A stretch of DNA of 64,000 bases, from the NCBI GenBank assembly GCA_002483365.1, contig DLHT01000012.1, forward strand, positions 28,789 to 92,788. The letters are read 5' to 3'. Below, piece after piece: positions 50,058-59,808 of the stretch. A model generated the notes under the pieces. The model saw only the letters and a list, made by a program, of their open reading frames with translations. It was not told the origin of the DNA and ran no database searches. The stretch comes from Cellvibrio sp. UBA7661. Lineage in GTDB: Bacteria; Pseudomonadota; Gammaproteobacteria; Pseudomonadales; Cellvibrionaceae. Made by a program: the position numbers and the translations under genes. Position 1 is the stretch's first letter. The number at the start of each line of letters is the position of its first letter.

Positions 50058-52580
50058 TTACAAATAATTCACCGCTGCCGGAGTGATGTACACCTTGGAG
50101 CGGCTGACATCCGTTGCTTTACCGGTTACGTTTAATTCTGCTTTTAATGGCAGCTCGACAGATGATCCCCCTACCATTACATTGATTTTTCCCGGCTCAA
50201 GCATAAATTTCATCGCGCGGTCATAAAACGCAAATTGATTGGCCGACAGGGTAAACACCACGCGCACCGATTGGCCAGCAGCAAGATTTACGCGTTTGAA
50301 ACCGCGCAATTGTTTAACCGGTTGGGTAACGCTCGCCACCGGGTCATTGGTGTAAAGCTGCACAATTTCATCGCCCGCACGCTTACCTGTATTGGTCACT
50401 GTGACACTGATATTGACTGTCTCATTTGCACCCAGCGTGGTTTTGTCCAGCTGCATATCGTTGTAGGTAAACTGCGTATAACTCAAACCAAAACCAAAAG
50501 GATAAAGCGCGTCGGTTTTTTCAAATGCATAGCCGCGTTTAGCCGAAGGCTTATAGTTGTAATACACCGGCAAATGGCCAGCAGAGCGCGGAACGCTTAC
50601 TGGCAATTTGCCACCTGGATTAACATCACCAAACAACACGCGGGCAACTGCGCGCCCCGTTTCTTGCCCCAAGTACCAACCCTGCAAAATCGCGGGCGCG
50701 GTTTCTGCCAGTTGACTGATTGCCAATGGACGGCCGCCTATCAGTAACACCACCGTCGGTTTTCCTGTTGCCAGCACAGCATCGACCAGCGCTTGCTGCT
50801 CGCCCAATAATTCAAGGCTGGTCCGGTCGCCCAAATGGCCATCGCTCCAAGCCTCGCGCGAGGTTCCTTCGTTATCGCCCACAACCACAATGGCAACATC
50901 ACTTTTTTGCGCAGCCACCACTGCTTTTTCAATCATGCCTTTGGTCTCGGCTGGTGATGCCAACACTACCTCATCAGTGTGCCAGCGCTGTTTTGAACGA
51001 CTGTTGGCAGCGGCAGAATCCGGATGCGATGGCCATTTTTCAATGGTTAACAATGTGCCTTTCTCATGATGCACAGTCACTGCGCCGCCAAGATATTCCG
51101 TTAAGCCCTGCAATATACTGACTGTCTTTTTGGGTACATCGCTATAGCCACCAATCAAAGTTTCATCGATATGCGGGCCGATCACCGCGATGGATTTCAA
51201 TGTTGCTTTATTTAACGGCAAAATATTTTTTTCGTTTTTCAGCAGGATGATAGATTTTTCAGCAACCTGTTGCGCAAGCAACGCGTGTTGTGGATTTCCG
51301 ACAAATGCATCCACATCGGTGACGGGGGTGTAGGGCGTATCGAACAACCCTAGTGAAAACTTTTCATGCAATACGCGCGCGACGGCTTGATCAATTTTTT
51401 TAATGCTGATTTTTTTATCGTTAACTAACTGGACCAATGCTTTGTAGGCGTCGCCATCGGGTGTTTCGACATCGACACCGGCAGCCATTGCCATCAGTGC
51501 CGCATCGGATTTATCTGCCGCAAGATGATGACGGTTAATTAATTCGGCAATCGCAAAATAATCGCTGACCACAGCACCAGTAAAATTCCATTCGCCACGC
51601 AAAATATTTTGCAGCAAGTCCACATTCGAATGCGAAGGGATGCCATCAATTTCATTGTAAGACGCCATCACACTGCGTGCATGTGCCACTTTTACGGCCG
51701 CTTCAAAAGGCAGCAGGAAATTTTCGCGCAGGCTGCGTTCACCAATCGGCGCTGGCGCGGTATTTAATCCACCGGTGGGTTCACCGTGCCCGGCAAGATG
51801 TTTCAACGTCGCCAACACACGCTCTTTACCAATGTCCTTGCCGGCCCCTTGAAAACCTTTTACGGCTGCAACGCCCAATTCAGATACCAGATAAGGATCT
51901 TCGCCCATAGTTTCTTCAATGCGCCCCCAGCGCGGGTCACGCGCTACATCAAGTACAGGCGCAAGCGCCTGATGCGTACCTATCGCGCGCATTTCTTTTG
52001 CGGCAATGGTGTACACCTGCTCAATGGCGCCTGGGTCCCATGTACTTGCCAGAGCAATCGCTTGCGGAAAACTTGTGGCATTGCGACCAGCGTGACCGTG
52101 CAATGCCTCTTCATGAAAGATCGCAGGAATTCCCAAGCGGGTATTTTCAACCAGAAATTTTTGCACAGCATTGGTGAATGCCAATGTTTGTGCCGGTGTT
52201 TTATTGGGAGACAGCACTGCTTTATTTTCTGCCGGACGGGCAACCTGACCAATACCCAACCCGATAATGTCTTGTGCGTGCTCTGCGGTAAATTCACCCG
52301 CTTCTGTTTCCAATTTTTGCCGCGCAACCCACACGGTTTGCAATTGCGCAACTTTCTCTTCCAACGTCATGCGCTTGAGCAAATCATTGACGCGTGCATC
52401 GATTGGTTTGGCGGGATTTTTATAAACCGGAACTGTTTTGTGAGAGGTGCCGGGTTTGTGTGAAGCGCCTGTTTTATTCGAATCGTCTGCGCTATTTGCA
52501 TTGTGTGCACTAAACGGAAGTGCCAATAACAGTGCACTGGCAATAAAACTTTTTAACCGCAGGGGTAATAAGGGTTGCAT
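50058..52580 (-). CDS. GH3 beta-xylosidase (or beta-glucosidase)
   Basis: 840 residues with a signal peptide (SALLLALPFSAHNANS), so periplasmic or secreted. GH3 N-terminal barrel: MTLEEKVAQLQ, LAPVLDVARDPRWGRIEET, KHLAGHGEPTGGLNTAPA, and the nucleophile Asp340 in VVSDYFAI. C-terminal sandwich with VVGDNEGTSREAWSDGHLGDR, the usual place of the acid/base Glu (571-590), and a fibronectin III-like tail. The HGEPTGGLN substrate loop is the form found in beta-xylosidases, and the xylan context supports removal of xylose from xylo-oligosaccharides. It is separated from xylA by a terminator, so it has its own promoter. Confidence 0.87.
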   Translation of the reverse strand: MQPLLPLRLKSFIASALLLALPFSAHNANSADDSNKTGASHKPGTSHKTVPVYKNPAKPIDARVNDLLKRMTLEEKVAQLQTVWVARQKLETEAGEFTAEHAQDIIGLGIGQVARPAENKAVLSPNKTPAQTLAFTNAVQKFLVENTRLGIPAIFHEEALHGHAGRNATSFPQAIALASTWDPGAIEQVYTIAAKEMRAIGTHQALAPVLDVARDPRWGRIEETMGEDPYLVSELGVAAVKGFQGAGKDIGKERVLATLKHLAGHGEPTGGLNTAPAPIGERSLRENFLLPFEAAVKVAHARSVMASYNEIDGIPSHSNVDLLQNILRGEWNFTGAVVSDYFAIAELINRHHLAADKSDAALMAMAAGVDVETPDGDAYKALVQLVNDKKISIKKIDQAVARVLHEKFSLGLFDTPYTPVTDVDAFVGNPQHALLAQQVAEKSIILLKNEKNILPLNKATLKSIAVIGPHIDETLIGGYSDVPKKTVSILQGLTEYLGGAVTVHHEKGTLLTIEKWPSHPDSAAANSRSKQRWHTDEVVLASPAETKGMIEKAVVAAQKSDVAIVVVGDNEGTSREAWSDGHLGDRTSLELLGEQQALVDAVLATGKPTVVLLIGGRPLAISQLAETAPAILQGWYLGQETGRAVARVLFGDVNPGGKLPVSVPRSAGHLPVYYNYKPSAKRGYAFEKTDALYPFGFGLSYTQFTYNDMQLDKTTLGANETVNISVTVTNTGKRAGDEIVQLYTNDPVASVTQPVKQLRGFKRVNLAAGQSVRVVFTLSANQFAFYDRAMKFMLEPGKINVMVGGSSVELPLKAELNVTGKATDVSRSKVYITPAAVNYL

Positions 52581-52673
52581 TGTGTTGCCCTCTTTTTACT
52601 GGTGTATTTTTGGTTTAGCGAGAGTGGTACTTGATTTAACAAGTGTGATGCCTGGTTTTTATGGTGTTATCGG

Positions 52674-52729
52674 TAATAAAAAAAAGGCCGCCAGTTATCA
52701 CCCCATTGCTGGGATGATCATAGGCGGCC
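52674..52729 (-). terminator. Two-part terminator after xylA
   Basis: On the minus strand GGCCGCC ... GGCGGCC enclose a second stem ATCATCCC/GGGGTGAT, followed by nine T. This is a strong terminator for the xylB-xylA transcript, separating it from the GH3 gene. Confidence 0.88.
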
Positions 52730-52768
52730 AGAGGCTTTGCTAGAAAAACAGTTAATCCAAAAAAAGGA

Positions 52769-54109
52769 TTAGCGGATGTAACGGTTGATAATATTTTCGT
52801 ACAGCTCCTGACGACCGCTTTGCAAGGTGACTTCGCCACCTTTGTTACCGAGCTCTGCCAATTGTTGCAGGGTCAGTTTGCCTTGTTCGTACGCAGCACC
52901 ATTGCCAGCGTCGAAGCTGCTGTAACGCTCTTTGCGCAGACCTTCCAACGGCGATTGTTGAATCAGGCTGTCAGCGATAAGCAATGCACGTGCAAACGTA
53001 TCCATACCACCAATGTGGCCGTAGAACATATCAACAGGATCAGGTGAGTTGCGACGCACTTTTGCATCAAAGTTCACACCGCCACCTTGCAGGCCGCCAG
53101 CGCGCAGGAATACCAACATCATTTCTACGGTTTCATTGATGTTGTATGGGAACTGGTCGGTATCCCAAGCGTTTTGGTAGTCGCCGCGGTTTGCGTCCAA
53201 TGAACCCAACATGCCAGCGTTAGCTGCTGCTTGCATATCGTGGCACATGGTGTGACCAGCCAAAGTAGCGTGGTTAGTTTCCAAGTTCAGTTTGAAATCT
53301 TTGTCCAAACCGTGATGACGCAAGAAACCAATTACAGTTTCAGCATCGAAGTCGTATTGGTGCTTGGATGGCTCCATCGGCTTAGGCTCAATGAAGAAGT
53401 AACCTTTAAAGCCTTGTGCACGTGCGTAATCACGAGCCATGGTCAGGAAGCGAGCCATATGCTCTTGTTCGCGTTTCATGTCGGTGTTGAGCAAGCTCAT
53501 GTAACCTTCACGACCGCCCCAGAACACATAGTTTTCACCGTTCAGTGCGATGGTTGCATCAATCGCATCTTTCAATTGCGCACCGGCATAAGCCACTACG
53601 TTGAAATCCGGGTTGGTAGACGCACCGTTCATGTAGCGTGGATTAGAAAACAGGTTGGCAGTGCCCCACAATAATTTCACGCCAGATGCTTTTTGTTTTT
53701 CTTTTGCGTACTCAACAATAGATTGCAAACGGCTGGAGGTTTCGGCACGTGAAGCGCCTTCATCAACCAGATCCACATCGTGGAAGCAGTAGTATGGTGT
53801 GCCCAACTTGGTGATGAATTCAAATGCAGCATCCATTTTTTCACGCGCACGCGCGATTGGATCTTGCGTTGCCATCCACGGGAAAATTTTGGTGCCAGGA
53901 CCAAAAGGATCGTGGCCAGCGCCACAGAAGCTGTGCCAGTAGCAGGTGGCAAATCTGAAATGTTCTTTCATGGTTTTGCCGGCAACTACGCGGTTTTCAT
54001 CGTAGTATTTAAATGCTAATGGATTGTCAGAATCCGGGCCTTCGTAACCGATCTTACCGATACCGGGGAAGTATTCTTTGCTACCAAGAACAATACTCAT
54101 ATTTTTCAC
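52769..54109 (-). CDS. xylA: Xylose isomerase
   Basis: 446 residues, the class II length. FWGGREGYMSLLNTD and KREQEHMARFL, FIEPKPMEPSKHQYDFD with metal-binding Glu, NLETNHATLAGHTM with metal ligands, and LDANRGDYQNAWDTDQFP are diagnostic. It converts D-xylose to D-xylulose in the cytosol. It lies 91 bases downstream of xylB on the same strand and is followed by a strong terminator. Confidence 0.97.
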   Translation of the reverse strand: MKNMSIVLGSKEYFPGIGKIGYEGPDSDNPLAFKYYDENRVVAGKTMKEHFRFATCYWHSFCGAGHDPFGPGTKIFPWMATQDPIARAREKMDAAFEFITKLGTPYYCFHDVDLVDEGASRAETSSRLQSIVEYAKEKQKASGVKLLWGTANLFSNPRYMNGASTNPDFNVVAYAGAQLKDAIDATIALNGENYVFWGGREGYMSLLNTDMKREQEHMARFLTMARDYARAQGFKGYFFIEPKPMEPSKHQYDFDAETVIGFLRHHGLDKDFKLNLETNHATLAGHTMCHDMQAAANAGMLGSLDANRGDYQNAWDTDQFPYNINETVEMMLVFLRAGGLQGGGVNFDAKVRRNSPDPVDMFYGHIGGMDTFARALLIADSLIQQSPLEGLRKERYSSFDAGNGAAYEQGKLTLQQLAELGNKGGEVTLQSGRQELYENIINRYIR

Positions 54110-54200
54110 CTTGAGGATTTTTTACTAACACACATTCAAAAAAATTGTTTATCGCTAACCGGATCAAACCAAAACAAGCTGTGACAACTTACTTTGGTAA

Positions 54201-55685
54201 CTATTTTGGCAATAGTTCAACCCAGTGTTGATAAGCATCCTGATACTGGGCAAACAGTGCTGCTTGTGGCTCCACCACACTCAGACGCGTCAACCCGGTA
54301 AATGCTTCATTTGCTGAAGCGTAATAACCACTACCCAGTGCTGCCGCACGCGCTGCGCCTTCAGCGCCATCAGTTTCAAACATTTCGACTGCTGCTTGCG
54401 TCGTATTCGCAAAAGTTTGTGCAAACACATCGCTTAAAAACATATTGCCTTTTCCTGCGCGCACTACTTCGCAACTGCCACCCAATGATTTCAATACATC
54501 GAAACCTTGATTGAGCGAGAACACTATGCCCTCTTGTGCAGCGCGCACCATGTGACCCAAACCGTGGCGGTTAAAATCCAGATTGCGCAGTTGCGCACCC
54601 AAATTTTTATTTTGAAAAATACGCTCAGCACCATTGCCAAACGGATGAAACAACAAACCATCGCTGCCCACAGGAACCGCTTGCGCCAATGCATTTAATT
54701 GCGGATAAGATGGCGTTGCACCGGCCGCACTGATGGTTTGGCGCAACCAGGAATACAAGCGGCCGCAACCATTCACACACACCAGCACACCATTGCGTTT
54801 TTTCTCTTCCGTGCTGGTGACATGCAAAAACGTATTTACGCGCGATTCAGTATCTGCCGCTGGCTGATCGGTAACGCCGTAAATCACGCCCGAGGTTCCC
54901 GCCGTTGCAGCAACTTCGCCCGGTTCCAACACATTCAAGCTAAACGCATTGTTAGGCTGATCGCCCGCGCGATAACAAATTTTCACACCTGGGCGCAGAC
55001 CCAATTCGGCCGCAACCGAATCACTCACGATCGATTGCACACCAAAGCTTGGCACTACATCGGGAACCACTGACGCATCAATTCCCCAATGCGCCAGCAA
55101 TTCAGTAGCGACACGGTTTTCTTTGAAATCCCACAGCGTCCCTTCAGACAAACCTGACGCAGTGGTATTGATTGAACCGGATAATTTCATCGCAACAAAA
55201 TCACCGGGCAGCATAATTTTGTGGATGCGCGCGAAAATTTCTGGCTGGTTTTCTTGCACCCAGCGCAATTTCGCCGCCGTGAAATTGCCGGGGGAATTCA
55301 ATAGGTGGCCGAAGCAGTAATCCTGACCGAGATCAGTGAGCGCTTTATTGCCCAGGGGCACCGCGCGGCTATCGCACCAGATAATGGAAGGGCGCAACAC
55401 CTGCTGGTTTTTGTCCACAACAACCAAGCCGTGCATCTGGTAAGAAATACCGATGGCATCAATACGCTGCGGATCAAAACTGCCGCGCGCCACCAAACGC
55501 GCAAAACCCTGGCGAATGCAATCCCACCAGGTATTCGGATCTTGCTCGGCAAAACCGGCAGCAGGGCTTTCTATCGCCAATTCCGACTCAGGATGGGAAA
55601 GCGCTCCCAGACTTTTGCCTGTAGCACCATCCAATACCGACAACTTGACGGAAGAACTGCCGACATCAATGCCAAGAAACAACAT
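54201..55685 (-). CDS. xylB: Xylulokinase
   Basis: 494 residues from ATG 55685 with AAGGTG upstream. FGGY-kinase fold: N-terminal LFLGIDVGSSSVKLSVLD, YQMHGLVVVDKNQQVLRPSIIWCDSRA, LPGDFVAMKLSG, and AGTSGVIYGVTD for nucleotide contacts. It phosphorylates D-xylulose to xylulose-5-phosphate. First gene of the xylB-xylA operon, divergent from the Nudix-type regulator gene. Confidence 0.94.
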   Translation of the reverse strand: MLFLGIDVGSSSVKLSVLDGATGKSLGALSHPESELAIESPAAGFAEQDPNTWWDCIRQGFARLVARGSFDPQRIDAIGISYQMHGLVVVDKNQQVLRPSIIWCDSRAVPLGNKALTDLGQDYCFGHLLNSPGNFTAAKLRWVQENQPEIFARIHKIMLPGDFVAMKLSGSINTTASGLSEGTLWDFKENRVATELLAHWGIDASVVPDVVPSFGVQSIVSDSVAAELGLRPGVKICYRAGDQPNNAFSLNVLEPGEVAATAGTSGVIYGVTDQPAADTESRVNTFLHVTSTEEKKRNGVLVCVNGCGRLYSWLRQTISAAGATPSYPQLNALAQAVPVGSDGLLFHPFGNGAERIFQNKNLGAQLRNLDFNRHGLGHMVRAAQEGIVFSLNQGFDVLKSLGGSCEVVRAGKGNMFLSDVFAQTFANTTQAAVEMFETDGAEGAARAAALGSGYYASANEAFTGLTRLSVVEPQAALFAQYQDAYQHWVELLPK

Positions 55686-56008
55686 AACGGTTTTCACCTT
55701 AGGCTCTAGAGCCAACTGATTAAGAGCGAACAAACAGTGCACACTTGTGGTTAACAATCGCACACCGTCATTTGACATAAACATAGAATAGCTTATTGTC
55801 TATGTGACCACAAGATAAAGGAACGTAAATATTAAGGTCATAATCACAATATCTATGAAATTTCTTTTGTGTCGCGTAAGTTGATCCTATCCGCGCAGCT
55901 CTCGACCATTGTGACGCTGGCTTATACAATGCCGATTAAACCAGCCTATCGAACAGGCTTTATCGACTAATAGAAACAATAACCTTTGTTATCCTGAGGA
56001 CATTGAAC
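55686..56008. promoter_or_regulatory. Divergent control region between xylB and the Nudix-type regulator
   Basis: AT-rich 323-base gap. It contains an imperfect 21-base palindrome at 55783-55803 (ATAGA...TCTAT outer arms) and the 10-mer CACAAGATAA at 55809-55818, which recurs at 56820-56829 in front of the xylose symporter. These are candidate operator parts for the regulator. No gene is seen in it. Confidence 0.45.
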
Positions 56009-56740
56009 GTGCCTAATACCCACATTCCCGGCAGCCAACCAACCCATAGCAGCCTCAATTTGGCTGAGGATGTCATCAAGGCACTTTCTATCGATAACCT
56101 AATTTTTGGCTTGGACAATAACGAGCTGAAAATTCTGCTGGTCAAGCAAACTGACCCCCTGCACCAAGGTAAATGGGCGCTGCCCGGGGGCTGGATCCGC
56201 TACGATGAAAACCTGCGCGATGCAGCCTATCGCCTGCTGGAAGAGCTGACCGGCATCCGTGACTTGTATCTGGAGCAGCTGAAAACGTTTGGCCGGGTTG
56301 ATCGCTTTCCCACAGAGCGGGTTGTGACCATCGCTTATTACGCACTGGTAAGCGCAGATAAATTTTCATTAGTGGCAGGCCAAAGTGCAGCCGATGTGAA
56401 CTGGCAAAGCGTGAATAACTTGCCCGAACTTGTGTATGACCATGCAGAAATTATTGCCCATGGCTTAAAGGTTCTGCGCCATCAGGTTTGTCATCAACCG
56501 ATTGGTTTTAACCTGCTCCCGGAAAAATTCACCCTGCTGCAATTGCAAGCACTGTATGAGGCAATCCTCAACACCACGCTGGACAAGCCCAACTTCCGTC
56601 GCAAGATTATGAAGATGAACCTGCTGTCGCCGTGCAATGAAAAACAGCAAGGTGTACCGCATCGCGCTGCAAGCCTTTACCGGTTTGATGCCGAGGCTTA
56701 CAAACACCTGAGCGAATCCGGCTTCGCCTTCGAGATTTGA
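56009..56740 (+). CDS. Nudix-fold transcriptional regulator (NrtR family), probably of xylose genes
   Basis: 243 residues from GTG 56009 (GAGGA at 55996-56000; TTG 56003 is possible). The Nudix domain is residues about 25-150. The Nudix box reads GWIRYDENLRDAAYRLLEELTGI: the catalytic R-E-x-x-E-E glutamates are mostly replaced (R-L-L-E-E-L), as in NrtR-type regulators that bind rather than hydrolyse a ligand. The C-terminal winged helix (about 165-225) has FTLLQLQALYEAILNT and NFRRKIMKMNLL. Between xylBA and the xylose symporter, it is most likely their regulator with a sugar-phosphate or sugar effector. Confidence 0.84.
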   Translation: MPNTHIPGSQPTHSSLNLAEDVIKALSIDNLIFGLDNNELKILLVKQTDPLHQGKWALPGGWIRYDENLRDAAYRLLEELTGIRDLYLEQLKTFGRVDRFPTERVVTIAYYALVSADKFSLVAGQSAADVNWQSVNNLPELVYDHAEIIAHGLKVLRHQVCHQPIGFNLLPEKFTLLQLQALYEAILNTTLDKPNFRRKIMKMNLLSPCNEKQQGVPHRAASLYRFDAEAYKHLSESGFAFEI

Positions 56741-56849
56741 CGGCTCGCCACACGGCAACTGTGGTATGGTCGCGCCGTCGAATTAGCGGCAATAACAAAG
56801 CCTGCCGATCAAAGACAGGCACAAGATAATTTCAATAACAGGTATTACC

Positions 56850-58262
56850 ATGAACGAGACCCCCAGCCCTACTCAGGCAAACATGTCGTTTGTCGTACTC
56901 ATTAGTTTGATCGCCACCATTGGTGGATTTCTGTTTGGCTATGACAGCGGTGTAATTAACGGCACCGTTGATGGCCTGCAAAAAGCGTTTAATTCCGATT
57001 CCATGGGCACCGGTTTTAGTGTGTCGTCCATGCTGCTCGGTTGTGCCGTCGGCGCTTTCTTTGCTGGCCAGTGGGCCGACAAATATGGCCGCTGGTGGGT
57101 ACTGATGGTGTCATCCATTCTGTTCATCATTTCTGCCTGGGGCTCAGGCGTTGCAACCGGTTCGGTTGAATTCATCATCTACCGCGTGATTGGCGGCCTC
57201 GCAGTAGGCGCAGCCAGTATTATTTGCCCAGCCTACATCAGTGAAGTCGCTCCGGCACAATATCGCGGCAAACTCAGCTCCATCCAACAAATCGCCATCA
57301 TCAGCGGCTTGTTTTTCTCCTTCCTCAGCAACTACCAACTGGCCGAAACCGCTGGCGGTTCAACATCTATTTTGTGGTGGGGTTATGAAACCTGGCGCTG
57401 GATGTTCTGGATGGAATTGATCCCTGCCGGTATCTTTTTCCTGGCGTTATTCCTGATCCCCGAGAGCCCGCGCTTTTTGGTTGCCAATGGTAAAAATGAC
57501 AAAGCCAAAGTAGTCCTTACCAAACTCTATGGCGACAAAGCCGATGACAAAGTCAAAGACATCTACAACACCCTGGCTCATGATCACAAACCAAGCTTCC
57601 GCGATTTGGTAAATAAAAGCACAGGTAAAATCCGCCCGATTGTATGGGTTGGTTTTGGCCTTGCGGTATTGCAGCAATTTGTGGGCATCAACGTGGTGTT
57701 CTATTACGGTTCGGTACTCTGGCAAGCGGCCGGTTTCTCTGAGAGCGATGCGCTCTTTACCAATGTGATCTCCGGTGCGGTGAGCATTGGTGCCTGTCTG
57801 GTGACATTCTTTTTGGTGGATAAAATCGGCCGTAAACCCCTGCTGTGGTTCGGCTCTATCGGCATGACCATCACCCTCGCGCTGGTTGCCTATGCGTTTT
57901 CCGGTGCGCCAACCGACGAAGCAGGAAAGCTGCAACTCTCCTCAACCAATGGCATGCTGGCGCTGATTGCGGCCAACGTGTATGTGGTGTTCTTCAATAT
58001 GTCCTGGGGGCCGGTGGTGTGGGTCATGCTGGGTGAAATGTTCCCCAACCAAATGCGCGGCTCTGCACTGGCCATTGCCGGTCTGGCGCAATGGGGTGCG
58101 AACTTCCTCATCACTTGGACCTTCCCAATGCTGCTGGCATCTGCGATTGGCTTGGCGGGCGCTTACAGCATTTACACCTTCTTCTCGCTGTTCTCGGTGT
58201 TCTTTGTGATGTGGTACATCAAAGAGACCAAAGGCAAAGAGTTGGAGCAGATGGAAGGCTAA
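56850..58262 (+). CDS. xylE: Sugar porter of the XylE type (D-xylose:proton symporter)
   Basis: 470 residues, twelve membrane helices. Sugar-porter motifs: GGFLFGYDSGVING, GQWADKYGRRW-like loop, PESPRFLV after helix 6, VLQQFVGINVVFYYG (the Q-Q-x-x-G-I-N sugar site) in helix 7, DKIGRKPLL, and the terminal ETKGKELEQME. It probably imports D-xylose; glucose or arabinose porters share the fold. The xylAB/regulator neighbourhood supports xylose. A terminator follows. Confidence 0.88.
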   Translation: MNETPSPTQANMSFVVLISLIATIGGFLFGYDSGVINGTVDGLQKAFNSDSMGTGFSVSSMLLGCAVGAFFAGQWADKYGRWWVLMVSSILFIISAWGSGVATGSVEFIIYRVIGGLAVGAASIICPAYISEVAPAQYRGKLSSIQQIAIISGLFFSFLSNYQLAETAGGSTSILWWGYETWRWMFWMELIPAGIFFLALFLIPESPRFLVANGKNDKAKVVLTKLYGDKADDKVKDIYNTLAHDHKPSFRDLVNKSTGKIRPIVWVGFGLAVLQQFVGINVVFYYGSVLWQAAGFSESDALFTNVISGAVSIGACLVTFFLVDKIGRKPLLWFGSIGMTITLALVAYAFSGAPTDEAGKLQLSSTNGMLALIAANVYVVFFNMSWGPVVWVMLGEMFPNQMRGSALAIAGLAQWGANFLITWTFPMLLASAIGLAGAYSIYTFFSLFSVFFVMWYIKETKGKELEQMEG

Positions 58263-58284
58263 ATCCGGCTCTTCTGAAATACCC

Positions 58285-58312
58285 AAAAGGCGAACCCAGG
58301 TTCGCCTTTTTT
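58285..58312 (+). terminator. Rho-independent terminator of the sugar porter gene
   Basis: AAAAGGCGAACC-CAGG-TTCGCCTTTTTT starts 22 bases after the stop. Confidence 0.88.
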
Positions 58313-58621
58313 ATTGCCGGTTATTATTAGCTTCGCATTCTGATTCCGGCCACTGCCCAAAAATCATCCATTACGCTACGCACCTGCCCTGTTGTGAATC
58401 GACACAAACAGAAAGATCCCTCTTCATATTGCCGTGCTGTCATCCAAAACATTTTTAATCGGGTACCAATGCACACTTCCGGTTTCCACACTCTGCGCGA
58501 CTTTCCAACTGGACTGTATTTTGCTTTATCCCTTCAGACTTATTGATCTAACCAGCAATGACTGAAGCCTGGTCCTCATTTGCTGCCTGTATTCACACAC
58601 TGCGATGGGAGTTCGCTCGCT
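58313..58621. other. Intergenic region before the acyltransferase gene
   Basis: 309 bases with no credible gene, repeat or RNA fold recognised. Short open frames beginning near 58558 and 58580 overlap the acyltransferase start and are not separate genes. Confidence 0.5.
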
Positions 58622-59677
58622 ATGGATACCCGCTCATTAACCACCCCCCACACGGGACCCAAGGACAAAATGCCCAATCTGGATGGCATACGCGCGCTGG
58701 CCTGTCTTTTTGTCATTATTTCCCACATGCCCTGGCCAACCTATATAGGGCTGATTGGCTCCGTAGGGGTTGGCGTTTTTTTTGTGCTCAGCGGTTTTTT
58801 GATGGGCTATCTGTATGCGCGCAGCGACTGCGATAGCAACGCGGTGGTTAAATACGGGATTGCGCGCTTCTCGCGCATCGCTCCGATTTACTGGCTGGTG
58901 ATTAGCGTCTGTATCTTACTGACTCAATTCGCACCCGGCGATTTTCCCTTGGCGATTGAAGGCTCGACCGCTATCGCCCGCCATTACCTGTTCAGCGGCA
59001 ACGTCAATATTTTCTGGTCGATTCCATTGGAAGTGCAGTACTACGTTTTCTTCCTGTTTGTGTGGTGGTGCATCGCCAATCGCAACCGTCTGGCCTATGC
59101 AATGCCGCTGGGGATCTTTGTGTGTGCACTGTTGATCCTCACCCATAACCATTGGCCTAACTTGAGCGTGCCCAACAAACTTCACTACTTTTTGGCAGGA
59201 ACGGTTGCAGGGCTTTTACCGCGCTGGCAGTGGGAGGGAACACGCAACCGGATTGCACTGAACCTTCTGCAACTCACCGCCCTGGCTGTTATTTTTTCGC
59301 CCATGGTACTGATTGATAACACTGCAGCCCTGTACGACTCCGTGGAGATGAGTATTGCTTTTGCGATGGCAATTTATCTGCTCTCGATCGATTCCCGCTG
59401 GACCTCTCTGCTTTTTGCCAACAAACCCATGCGCAAAATTGGCCAGGCCAGCTTTTCAATCTACCTGATGCATATGCTGGTGTTTTATTACGGTGCCCAC
59501 TGGCTCGGACTTAGTCATAAAGAGTACGCATCACTCTGGATACCGCTGGGGATTGCGGGGGTGTTACTGCCGATGATCGCATCCCATTATGTGGAAATGC
59601 CGCTGCAACGCATGAGCCGCAAATTGCTGGAAAGACTGCCCGACAAGGTCAATCGCGCCCTGCCACAAGCGACCTGA
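58622..59677 (+). CDS. Acyltransferase family 3 membrane protein (OafA/YrhL-like)
   Basis: 351 residues from ATG 58622 (ATG 58670, starting MPNLDGIRAL, is possible). About ten membrane helices. Family motifs: LDGIRALACLFVIISHM with the catalytic-type His, GVGVFFVLSGFLMGYL, RFSRIAPIYWLV, FWSIPLEVQYYVFF and SFSIYLMHMLVF. These proteins move acetyl or other acyl groups onto exported glycans or lipids. It sits between the xylose porter and xyn10C, but its own role in xylan use is uncertain. Confidence 0.85.
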   Translation: MDTRSLTTPHTGPKDKMPNLDGIRALACLFVIISHMPWPTYIGLIGSVGVGVFFVLSGFLMGYLYARSDCDSNAVVKYGIARFSRIAPIYWLVISVCILLTQFAPGDFPLAIEGSTAIARHYLFSGNVNIFWSIPLEVQYYVFFLFVWWCIANRNRLAYAMPLGIFVCALLILTHNHWPNLSVPNKLHYFLAGTVAGLLPRWQWEGTRNRIALNLLQLTALAVIFSPMVLIDNTAALYDSVEMSIAFAMAIYLLSIDSRWTSLLFANKPMRKIGQASFSIYLMHMLVFYYGAHWLGLSHKEYASLWIPLGIAGVLLPMIASHYVEMPLQRMSRKLLERLPDKVNRALPQAT

Positions 59678-59808
59678 TCCAGCACTTCAGTCCCGGTTTC
59701 GCCCGCTCTGAATACCCGCTATAAATCGGGTGTTCACTGGTATACAAGTTATTCTTGGTTATGGTTTAATTGACTACAACAATAACACCATAATTAGGGA
59801 CCTTAACC

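Noticed and set aside
55800..55830. CRP site in the xylB/regulator gap
   Set aside because: TGTGA is present but the inverted TCACA at the right spacing is missing.
58558..58836. Separate 92-codon gene before the acyltransferase
   Set aside because: It overlaps the acyltransferase coding region in another frame and has no protein features.
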